Positions 13,326 to 23,900 of a DNA stretch of 64,000 nucleotides are shown piece after piece. The stretch covers positions 1,178,001 through 1,242,000 of the forward strand of contig NC_135050.1 of NCBI RefSeq assembly GCF_051014685.1, in the 5' to 3' direction. Each line of letters starts with the position of its first letter. The stretch's first letter is position 1. Origin of the DNA: Ptiloglossa arizonensis (taxonomy: Eukaryota > Arthropoda > Insecta > Hymenoptera > Colletidae). The notes beneath the pieces are model-generated. The model was not told the origin of the DNA, ran no database searches, and saw nothing but the letters and a program-made list of their open reading frames with translations. Position numbers and translations under genes: made by a program.

Positions 13326-13502
13326 CCGGATCAGAGGAGGCGGCAGCTCCTCACGCCGAAATGCGTGATAACTCATCACCTCGGCTATGGGGCGCCACCT
13401 ATAGACCAATCTCTTTGATTTGTTCGACGACGTATCGGGCACACTTCTTGGCCCGTTAGGGAAGCCTTCGTCACACGGGACAGTGTCATATTGACGTTCC
13501 AT
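13326..13502 (-). CDS. candidate coding exon of unknown gene (hypothetical)
   Basis: A locally GC-rich open stretch in AT-rich surroundings. On the minus strand ATG 13502 opens 59 codons that end exactly at a consensus donor (CGG then GTGAGT, phase 0). The peptide is rich in Arg and Pro, with a YRWRPIAEV segment and ELPPPLIR at the splice site. The same frame is open upstream to 13655 and runs past the donor to 13215. I do not recognise the family and found no partner exon. It could be a first exon, a gene fragment or transposon debris. Confidence 0.3.
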
Positions 13503-14128
13503 AGTAAGGGGCCTAACATGAATCCCTACGGTACCTTGAAGTACCCTCTGCGTTCTCTTCCGTACCGACCGGAGTACTTTACCCACCTTTTTTTGTGCAC
13601 GGTAGTGATTTTGATTATTATCGAAATAATCAATTATTGCTACATTGAGTTTCAATTTTTACACCTAATAGTATTGAAAGTTTATTCTAATCTGAATCGA
13701 TAACGTTGAAAGTAACATGGAAATTTTAACGAGGCTCCCGAATTTTTAATCCGTGTGTCACAAAAAAGCATTGCTCGCATATTTATCTTATAACTAGTCT
13801 GTGTAACTACTACATATAATATTTAAATAAAATTATATAACATTTCATCTAGCAAAATTCCATGATAATAAAAAAGATGAGACTTGGTGACTTTCCTTTC
13901 ACGCAATAAGAATTTATGTCACTGACTACATGTCCAAAAGATAGTGAAGGGGACTTTTTAAATAAAAGATTTTTAATATTCAATCAACAAATGCAGAACA
14001 TTATAGCATATATCTATTTTCAATCAGAAAAATGCTAATACAAATTACAGTTTAATAGATACATTCTCGATTTTTACAGTAGCAAATGGAATTGGCTTGA
14101 GTAAATTAAAACTGGTAGTAAATTGTAA

Positions 14129-14300
14129 CACCAGGAACAGAAAGATTGTTTTGTAAATTTGTTAAATTTAATTTCAAACATTTAATTAATACATTTAACA
14201 TTCTTCTTGATTATACTCTTAGAAGTTTAGTTCTATAATAATTTACTTTGTTAAAGTATTAGAGGTTGAAATCAATTAATTTATCTTTCTGTTCCTGGTG
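14129..14300. mobile_element. piggyBac-type MITE in the eIF3g 3' region
   Basis: A perfect 18-base inverted repeat (CACCAGGAACAGAAAGAT at the left, its complement at 14283-14300) encloses about 136 bases. Flanks are GTAA on the left and TCAA on the right, each one change from the TTAA target that piggyBac elements duplicate. It has no coding capacity. It lies about 80 bases past the eIF3g stop, so it may be transcribed as a long hairpin in that 3' untranslated region. Element class is inference from the flanks. Confidence 0.55.
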
Positions 14301-14378
14301 TCAAAATCAAGAAACAGTTTTACAGATTTTCAGATAACTTTACAGACTGGTAATCGAAGTTTAATTGACTTAATAATT

Positions 14379-15312
14379 TTAATTATTTTGTGTTTGTGGC
14401 TTTGACCAGTCCACATTCAAAATAAGGTGGTCATAACCGTAACCATTGAGTGTAGCAATAGCTTTTGCAGCTTCCATTCTATATTTGAAATGTACATATG
14501 CAAATCCTTTACAAAGATTAGTCTGCTTGTCTTTAGGAAGATAAAATTTGAGAACAGATCCAAATGGCTTAACAAGCTCATCCAAATCTGCATCTGTAGT
14601 ACTTTCAGATAAATTGGAAATACGTATAGTAGTAATGTCATCGCGTCTTTGCATTTGCATAGAATCTCCACGTTTGTTGCCTCCATCGCGCATACCAGGT
14701 GGTACATATTTGCTACCCTGAGGTTTCAATTCTGCCATTGTTCCAGGAGCACCAGGAGTAACAAGTGGTTTCTTATCGTCTGGTACTTTTCCTGTAAATT
14801 AAATGCATAGAATCAAGAAATGTTAAACTTTCTTAAATATAAATTTATGGTAATGAAATACACATGCCTCCAGCAAGAACGGTATCTTTGTATGGACACT
14901 TTGATGTCCAATGGTCTCCGTTACAGTTACGACATTTAACAACACCTTTATCACCCATATTCTTCAATTTATCAAGGTTATCCTCTTCAACTTTATTTTC
15001 TTCTTCCTTGCTGGAAATAAATTGCATAAAAACATCTTCACCACCAACTGTAGTGGCAGGATTTGGTCCAGGTCGATCATCTGCAGAATCACCAAACTTG
15101 ACCCAATTTTTACGCTCAGCGATAGTCTTTGAAACTATGCGTTTCTCAATTTTGTATGTGCGGACAACTTTAACTTTTTTGTTATCTTGATTATATTTGT
15201 ATTCGGTGAGAATTTTAAATCCATTTTCATAAGTTTCAGAAGGTGGTGGCAATGCTCCTCCCTCTTCTTCTACTTCGTCAGCCCAACTGGATTTTATATC
15301 TGCTATTGGCAT
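14379..15312 (-). CDS. eIF3g: eIF3 subunit G (eIF3g)
   Basis: RNA-binding subunit of translation initiation factor 3, placed near the mRNA entry channel of the 40S ribosome and involved in scanning and re-initiation. Exons: 15312-14868 and 14791-14379; 285 residues. Residues 1-120 are the acidic, lysine-rich N-terminal region (binds eIF3i). Residues 127-139 are a CCHC zinc knuckle ([13 protein letters not shown]). Residues 203-280 are an RRM with RNP2 IRISNL and RNP1 KGFAYVHF, ending [14 protein letters not shown], the conserved eIF3g C-terminus. The only splice that keeps frame without a stop uses a GC donor (GGAG then GCATGT) with a normal TTTACAG acceptor. Using the nearby GTs gives the wrong phase or creates TGA. 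ATG 15312 begins the conserved [17 protein letters not shown] start. A TTTTCAG just upstream may mark a 5' untranslated intron. Confidence 0.94.
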
Positions 15313-16056
15313 CTTCGAAATCTATGAAACTAAAACCACTGAAAATAATTAATTATAACATTTAAAAAAATTACTAAGCAATAGATGGCAATTGCAGCAT
15401 CATGCATTTATGTATTCACATACAAAAGTGATATAATTACATTAAATAAGACAGATGTGACATGTTAATCGTTAGGTTAAAAGTGAAATTAATTACTAAA
15501 TTTATTCAAAGCAACATTACTGGTAATGTTAAAACTATGTTAGATAATTCATTATAAAGGATTAAAATCAGACAAAAAAATACATTAAATATAATAAAAG
15601 AAATTCAAAGAATTATTTTTTCTGTCTTATGAATAGATTACTAACAGGAACGTTTGTGCTGTGAAAATGTAAAGGTAATAAGATGTTTAAAAAATTAATT
15701 TTGTTAGAAATGTATTACCGTAAATATTTATAATTTATAATAATCAGGAGAGGAATTGAATGAAACACATACACTACGAAAAATTGACAGGAAAGTAACA
15801 CTTCTCTAACGCGAATGAAAATGAGTCGAAATGGAGGAATTTCCGCGTGTAATAAGTCGGCGTGTCAGCGGTCCTGGCGGTAGGTCTGCGAAACATGAAT
15901 GTTCCGAAATTAATGGCGACGTCTAGCGTTGTCGTGTTCACTGTAAGAAAATAATGTTTTCCGGAGCCGAATTTCGATTGTGTACCGAAAGGTGTTAACG
16001 AGACTAAAAACGAACGTGATCGAATTCAGTGTGAAAGTAAAAGAGTAGTCGCGATA
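15313..16056. promoter_or_regulatory. shared divergent promoter region of eIF3g and CHERP
   Basis: About 740 bases separate the two head-to-head start codons. The CHERP-proximal 250 bases are GC-richer with CpGs, as expected for a housekeeping promoter and 5' untranslated region. Precise start sites cannot be assigned. Confidence 0.5.
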
Positions 16057-19000
16057 ATGGACCAGGCACCTGCAGGTAAGAAACGAATGTTGTGATCTGG
16101 CGATCCGGTCAAGCGCGGTCTTGCACATTCCCTCTTCGAGCGAGCGTATTAACATTCCACCTTCCTTATTAATTGTAATGTTTGTGATCTATCGTTTTAG
16201 CACTTTAATTAGTCAGAATTGAGGATTTGTGAGTTTCTACACGACGGGAGTAACGAAATATATTTAAAAAAGAAAAAAAGTAGATTCTAGATAGTAGGTT
16301 ATGTAAACCTGTGCAACACATTAGGTTACTATTACAAAACTATTCGATCGACGAATTAAAATATCCTCAGAAAAATTTTCATAGATATGTTCACAAAGTG
16401 ATAACTTTCAAAACGGATTCAATCTTTCAGGTTACGATGGGCTGATTTAGGACTGCATACTTTAAAAATAAGAGATCCTATTTCAGTACTGTATTTAAAT
16501 ATTGCCATTTATATTGTAATACTTGTACATGCAATTCTTAAATAGTTTATCATTGTACTAATTCCATTGATTTTGGTATAATACCCAGATACAGAGTTAC
16601 GGAACATCATAGACAAGCTGGCACAGTTTGTGGCTCGTAACGGACCGGAGTTTGAGCAGATGACGAAAAACAAGCAGAAGGACAACCCAAAGTTTGGTTT
16701 CCTGTTCGGTGGAGAGCACTTCAACTACTATCAGTACAAAGTGACTACAGAGCAAGCCAGTAAGTGGGATACAGCCCCTTAACAGCTACAACAATTGAGA
16801 AGCATAATGGCCATGCTTTATTCGACGAACAAGGAATGACTTTGAAAAAGAGATACGGGTGAAAGGGTCTGAATTCGTCATAGTCAACATACAAAACTAT
16901 TATTCATCGAATATGAGCACTTCATTTCAAGATTTTGGGATTGCTATTTATTAAGCAGAATGCTTTAGCTAAAGACATATTCTATTTCTTGGCAATGGTG
17001 ATTTTAAGAAGATGTAGTTTTAAGATTCTTGCTGGAGCTTATCCAATATGGACTACATTGTCAATATATTGCTTCAATCTATGTGGGAACTATAATCCAT
17101 CTACAATAACTATATACCCTGTAATACCCTAGTACTGTAAAAAAAAAGTATATGTATATATGTGTGTGTATATGTATATATATACACAGGGAAAGAGTAT
17201 AGTGCTCTCAAAAGACTTACTGAATTTTTGATATACTTCTCTTATAAATGCCAAGAATTTTATTATGCACTGGTAGAAGATAAGAGTCAACAGAAATTGG
17301 ACTATTTGTATACTTTTTCAATATCCATTGAAGGAATCAAACATCTTACAATAATCCACCGTCATTCGTTTACAGTTTTAAAGCAAAAAGGAATAAATCC
17401 AATGCAAAATGCAGACCCACGTTTAAACGTTTCGCAGCAGCAGCAAACAGCCGCTACCGTCGCGCAGCCACTGAATAACGTCAGTCTTGCACCTGGCCTA
17501 AATACTCAGAACAATGGATTAAACCCAGTAGTGGGGATTGGACCAGTAGGAAATCAAGGCGGTCCTGTTATACCTGGAGTACCTGGACAAATTGGAGGGC
17601 CAGGAAATGCAGGACCACCGATTGGACCAGTTCCTGGTGCTATGGGAGGTGTGAATCCACCCATTGCTGGAGTTACGCAACCGGTTAACATTGGCGGGCC
17701 CCCTGGATGGCTTCAAAATGAGTTAGCAAACCTTCAATCACAGCAGACCACACTACAGGAGCAAATCAGACAATCGGAACAAAATCTGGCTGCGCAACAT
17801 GCTGCACTGATGGCACAACAACAAGGAAGGGTTGAGGATGCTGTTAGACAAGCTCAAGAAACAGCTTTGCAAAACAATGCACAAAGCACAAATACAGATC
17901 TTGCTGCATTTGATACAGTGTTACAACCTATTATCGATAGCTGCACTAAAGATAGCATAAGTGCAGGGAAAGCCTGGATACTTCAAAACTCAGTTACTCC
18001 ACAAAGTAATCAAGTTGTTGCAGACCATTTGTTAAAAAAGTATGTCTTAAATTTAGGTTGATAATTTTAGAAGTAAATGATATTGGAATTAATTTTTTAT
18101 TATGTATTTCAGAGTAATTCAGGCAACAAATTTTAGTCATAAACTTCATATTATCTATTTGGTCAATGATGTCTTACATCATTGGTAAGTATAATGATAA
18201 ATATTTTGAAATCATTCATGGATTACACATTTTGGAGCATTTATAAAATTTTAATTTAAATATTTTGTTACTTCTATAAATGTTTTATATTAAAATGTAT
18301 CTTACGATAGAACTAATGTAACACTTGATATTCCGATTTTGATATAGTAGTATTCATAGCCATAAAGTTTGATAACTTCTATATAGTACTTGTGCACAAT
18401 ATTTAACTTTAAACTTCTTTAGTGCAAGAAAGAAATCTATGGATCTTCGCAAGGCAATGGAAAGTGTTGTTGTTCCCATGTTCTGTAACACTTCACTAGC
18501 TGCATCAGACGAACAACTTAATAAATTAAATAAACTATTAAGTTTGTGGGAATCAAAAAATAATTACTTTGATGAAGGAATTATAGATAAATTAAAACAA
18601 CCAAGTGCATCTTGGTCCGAATATCAGGCTAATCTAGTTGCACAACATGCCAGTGCAATTACACCAATTACAACATCGACGAAACAAACATTTGATAATT
18701 ATCAAGCACAACATCAAGCATTTGTTACTCATGCTTTACGACAAATTCAGAACATTGAGCAACAAAAAATAGCAATTGATCAACAATTGAAAGCTCCACC
18801 TCTACCACCACCACAATTGGTATGTCAATAACTTCTGTGTAATTTATCTTTATATACTCTGTGCATACTAATTGAAAATAATATTCTACAGAACCAGCAG
18901 AATATGTCTATACCACCTAGTCATTCCGGCCCTCCTGCTCCAATTGCCACAGATGTAAATTTCAGTCAACCACCACCTGGATGGGGTGTACCTCCTGGAA

Positions 19001-19382
19001 GTGAACCTCCACCATTCACAAATGTTCCATTACCAGATTTTTCAAAACCTCCGCCTGGATTTGGTCCACCGCCTGTTATACACGAACCTTCCGTTGAAGA
19101 TTTAATGCCCAGTATGCCTTACTATGAACTTCCTGCTGGTTTGATGGTACCTCTAATTAAATTAGAAGATGCCGAATATAAACCTTTGGATCCAGATGCT
19201 ATTAGGCTTCCACCACCTGCTCCTCCAAGTGATCGGCTGGTGGCAGCTGTGGAAGCATTCTATGCACCGCCAAATCATGACTCTCCACGGGATAGGTACA
19301 GTTTTAATATAAATTATATCTATGAAATAATAGCAATACAATATTTAAAAATATCTACCTAGTCCATCAAATACAAGTAATA

Positions 19383-19444
<62 letters not shown>

Positions 19445-20238
19445 CAATAAAAATAATAATGAACCTTTTTTAAATGTAATGTTTATATATTCTAGCGATG
19501 GATGGGAAAAATTAGGTCTATACGAGTATTATAAAGCAAAGAATGCTGCGCGTAAGCGTAAGGAAGAGGATATAATAGCTGGTATAAGGCAAAAGTCAAG
19601 ATCACCGTCACCAATTTTGAGGCCAAGGTCCAAAAGTCCTAGTCCACCAAAGAAACGATATCGAAGTAAATCGCGAAGTAGATCACGATCGAGATCGAGG
19701 GGTAGAAGCAGATCCAGATCTCCAGCAACTAATCACAGACGCAACAGCCGTAATAGCAATCATAATAATAGAAGCAGAAGGAGGAGGAATAGCAACAAGG
19801 ATCGAAGTCCTGATAGACGATTGGATAGGCAAGACCGGAGTCCAACTCCGCCCAGTTTTCTGTAAGTATTGATGCGATATTCGATAGAAAGCAGCATTGC
19901 AATTTAATGGAAAACTTGATTGTTATGGGTTCTTTTCTTTCAGTGGTTCGACTTACAGTAAAGCTCCTCAAGAAATTAGTCTCGATGAGAGCAATAAAGG
20001 TCATCAGTTGCTCAAGAAAATGGGTTGGAGTGGTGCGGGACTTGGTGCCAATGAACAGGGTATCGAAGCTCCCATATCGGGAGGTGAAATTCGAGATAAA
20101 AACGATCAATATAAAGGCGTTGGTATAAATCTAAACGATCCGTATGAGAATTTTAGAAAGAGTAAAGGTCAGGCATTTATAACTAGAATGAAAGCGAGAG
20201 CGGAAGAGCGTGCCGAGGAAAGGGGTGAACGGGACTGA
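16057..20238 (+). CDS. CHERP: CHERP homologue (SURP, CID, RS-rich and G-patch protein)
   Basis: U2 snRNP-associated nuclear protein that affects alternative splicing, first described in calcium homeostasis. Exons: 16057-16075, 16589-16759, 17376-18039, 18113-18184, 18423-18819, 18892-19295, 19496-19861, 19944-20238; 795 residues, phases consistent. Domains: SURP (about 8-55; ELRNIIDKLAQFVARNGPEF and NPKFGFLFGG); Gln/Gly/Pro-rich linker; CID (about 241-390; LQPIIDSCTKDSISAGKAW, LHIIYLVNDVLHHC) that reads the polymerase II tail; proline-rich segment; the CHERP-specific LPAGLMVPLIKLEDAEYKPL block; RS repeats (about 610-665); G-patch (about 714-760; NKGHQLLKKMGWSGAGLG). Start ATG 16057 opens a 19-base first exon joined to SURP. 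A plausible poly(A) signal AATAAA lies at 20402. Intron 2 contains an alternative in-frame acceptor at 17190. Confidence 0.95.
17150..17188. repeat. TA/TG microsatellite in CHERP intron 2
   Basis: Alternating TATG and TGTG steps of about 40 bases ending at a possible alternative acceptor (TACACAG). Confidence 0.8.
19384..19440. repeat. (TAA)n microsatellite in CHERP intron 6
   Basis: About 19 uninterrupted TAA units with degraded flanks on both sides, inside the intron between the proline-rich exon and the RS exon. Confidence 0.95.
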
Positions 20239-20860
20239 ATATAATCAAGTAAACTAATTGAATTGTCTATAACCCTTTCAACGACAGGTATAATTATCGC
20301 GTACAATGTGAATTCGCGTTATTTCATGGTCGACACAATGAAAGCAGTCCGTATGGATTGAGTTTGTGGATCTATAGTATTTTTCTGATTATTAGTGGGC
20401 GAATAAATTGTACATCTGTTTCTTATTTGATTCTACTAATGTTATATAGTAACTGTTTATCATTGAAATTGTCAAGTTACGCATATGCATGTTACCTAAT
20501 TTTATATTCTCGTTAGGAATAACGGTCGATTATTTTATATTTTAATACTTCAGACAATTAGGAATACATCTTCTCGATGCTGTGTCGATCATTTATGGAG
20601 ATAAAAATCATTTATCTGTATATTTCCGTCTGAGGAAAATATGAGTGAATGATGAAAATATGGACAACTGTTTATAATAATGATTACTTGTCAGTTTATA
20701 AAAAAGACAAGAATCATAGGAAGTTTATGATACCGTGTGCACCAGGAGCGGCTGTTATTTACTAAATTCAATTTTCGTGGTGCATAATACGAAAAGAACA
20801 GTTTTATACATCTATTGTACATTATGTACAAAACTCTTCGATCTTCGGCAAGGTTACCGC
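20239..20860. other. CHERP 3' flank
   Basis: 3' untranslated region and downstream DNA. AATAAA at 20402-20407 is the best poly(A) signal. No other feature seen. Confidence 0.6.
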
Positions 20861-20957
<97 letters not shown>

Positions 20958-20962
20958 GATAG
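20861..20962. repeat. compound (TAA)n / (TGATAA)n microsatellite
   Basis: About 58 bases of pure TAA followed by TGATAA-type units to about 20962. The long isoleucine-only frames across it on both strands are artefacts of this repeat. Confidence 0.95.
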
Positions 20963-23900
20963 ATAAATTGTCTATTAATAATTTGAATAACTTGAAAAAT
21001 GTAACTTTAAACATACCAAAACGACGGTTTATTCGTATTAAAAAGTCGTCTTCTACGGAATCAAAGTCGACCAATTGCGCAGTTATTGTCCAACACAAAC
21101 TTAACATACGCTTATGTTTTAATTGTATCCCACACGACACCATACTGGAGTTCGTTCTCCTCTTATGTGAAATTATGAACTAATTCACTGAACGTTAAAT
21201 AAACGATTGTATCCTGTCCGTGTTCGGGAATAAGAGAACATTTTGCGTGCAGACATCATTTGCACACGAGAAATACGAAACTAAAAAAGGTACTTGTATT
21301 TAGTAAATTAATAAATGATTATATTGGATACATAAGGATAACTCGACAAATAAACAGTGTATGTTTAATATGAAGAACAAAATAGAAAAAATAAAAGCGG
21401 AGAAGGCGTGAGTAATTAGAATTACCACGACTTTACTGCGTGCTCGACGTTCGCTAGAATTTCACAGAACTGCCGGAGCGAAGCTCTCAGAGAAAATTAA
21501 TTTAATTAATTTAATTGGTGTAGAGATATCTCAGAATAATAGCGTTTCTTAGATTATTTTTATGCCTTTGTTTATCATCGGTTGTCACATGTATGTGGGT
21601 TGGGGGTGTAAAAGAATCAAAAATCTTGGTAACTGAGTAAGAAGTGCTCCATGTCTGATGACACTGTTAATCGTGAGTTGCCTTCTTGAACTCCCTCGGC
21701 GACAGTCGATATCGAAACCAAATAAATCCAACGGCGAACCGGTTTCGCGGCGATAACAGCTCGAGTACTCGCTTGGTGGCGTAAACAAAGCCGGTCTGGT
21801 GTGTGCGTTCTTAACAGCCATCGTACAAGGTCATCGAAGTTTTGATATTCTTTTTATATCACGTGATATTTTTCATCCAGTCGTTCATACGAAATCTATA
21901 CAAAAGAAATATATGTAGTAAAACGCTCTCATGGGATTCTAAGGTTAGAACGAAACATTAATATTTATTAAATAAGAGATAGATATTTTAAATCTTGAAA
22001 ATCTCAATTTTGATTCATCATTTATTCTTTTTCATCGTAAATATTCAATGCCACCGGAGACGTAATGTAGGTTGATAACGTTTCTCGAATGTACCGAAGA
22101 TAAATGGCTTCAGGAACCGTAAACATTTATTTTAACGATGGTTTTGCAATATCAATTATCCACCCAGGGAGACAGTTTTGTTGAAGTCGAAGATTGTCGA
22201 TAAACCCGTAATTTTGGCGACAATAAAAAAAACGCGACAAACAAATTAGAGAATCCAGTTCGACAGAGAGGCAAGTATTCCTTTCTATGCCACGTACATG
22301 TAACGCGTCGATGATCGTTGCCCCAAGATGCAATCGTGTCAATGCACTGTGCGGAGTACGAATAATTGCCATTACTCGTTAATACGATAATTAAACGATT
22401 TAAAGGGGACTCTAAGGAGACACGTTTTACGTAATTACGAACGAACACCACTGATTAGTGCGCTGTTCGGAAAGCTTGTGACATCATGTTGTAAAAGCTG
22501 TAACAAAACGTCACGAGACAAGAAGTATCGAAAAGTCATGTTTTCTGAAGCCCGATTCGTTTCTTATCGTGGATCACAAGACGGCTGTATTTAAAAAGAA
22601 TCGGTTGTGTTCGTGGGAAACGATACATATACGTGCGTGTACGATCTCGGTCGACTGATGCAGCACGTTTAAGTAAAACGTGACACCGGACTCGAAAAGT
22701 ATGCGAAGATAAAAAGTAGATTACGTTAACGATTTGGCAACGGCACGTATTCATCGAATGCATACGCCTCCTGAAAGTGTTTATTCTTAGAACATAGTGT
22801 TTAAGTTTGCACAGGTATTCTTAGAAGAGACTACTGATTATCGAGGAATGAATTGGGATAAATTAACTCGTAAGGAAATGATTCGTTTTATTGCACTTTT
22901 CCTGGCAACGGGAGTGTATAAGATGTGTTGTTGCAAGATACTTATTCCCTCTTTAAGTGGTTTTTAATTTAATGCTTTGTGTACATAAAATTGACATTTT
23001 CATAAACTTATTTTACACATGAAAGTGTATTAATCTTATCTCGACCTATTGCGTGATATAAAACGTGTCGGTGAATGATAATCTGTAACATGGTCAACAC
23101 TACACCCTTTGACCTTTCAAACATTCGTTTCATAGACGGAAAAGGTATCTAATTTTACAACATAGATTACAGTATACAGCGTCGATAATGTTATTCGTGT
23201 GTGTACATACCTACGATACCGTAGAAAATTCAAGTTTTTCAAAAATCTCTATTTAGAATTTTCTATTTAGAAGAAATATTAAAATAATATTCTTTATAAG
23301 AATAATAAGGTTTGAAACCAAAATACAAGATCAACATTTTCGCACGTTCTTCGTAGTATATGGAAACAAAGGTAGAGCGAAAGTAGGTGATAAAATCGTA
23401 ACTTACGTGAGGCGCCATTCCGAGTGTGTGACTTTTTATCATCACTAAAGAAGAGAATCTTACATTACCGACTGCAAGTAGCAAGCACCGTGTATCATTT
23501 TACCCTTGTTTGTCAAGATTTTCACGGACGCTGACGAATTAAAATGACTTGTAAATAAGTTTCCTTGGGCTTATTACGTCCATGGCTCCTTATAAAGACA
23601 TATCGCGATCTTGTCGATTCGCTTGCAACATTGCAGCATTCTGCAACGTTGTAGATTTAATGTAACAACAATTTGTGCAGCTACTGTCACATAAAAGAAA
23701 AACAAGACTAAATATTTATCAAGCAATCGAAAGAAATGTAAATGTGCGGTTAAATTTTCGGGCACGTGGATTTCATCTATTATCAATATCTTCGATGTTG
23801 TGTCGTACTTTACGCGCGATCGAGTATTCAATGCTAAACAAACGATATTGTCAACGCTATGGGAATATTCCTGAAAATGTTAAAGTTGGAATGCATAATC

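Larger units (their letters stand above)
11721..14128. other. intergenic region between the DCN1-like gene and eIF3g
   Basis: Mostly AT-rich and unassigned. It contains a DRE-like promoter motif near 12400, an imperfect duplication of about 30 bases with 80-base spacing (around 12880 and 12960), and a GC-richer candidate exon at 13326-13502 (separate entry). The stretch just below 14378 should be the eIF3g 3' untranslated region. Confidence 0.5.

Noticed and set aside
17162..17375. Upstream ATG at 17162 as the start of a separate gene
   Set aside because: The frame enters CHERP exon 3 in phase, and the SURP-coding exons upstream splice to 17376. The 17162 ATG lies in intronic microsatellite DNA.
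20691..21183. Frames of 122-150 codons with long isoleucine runs on both strands
   Set aside because: They are translations of the TAA/TGATAA microsatellite.
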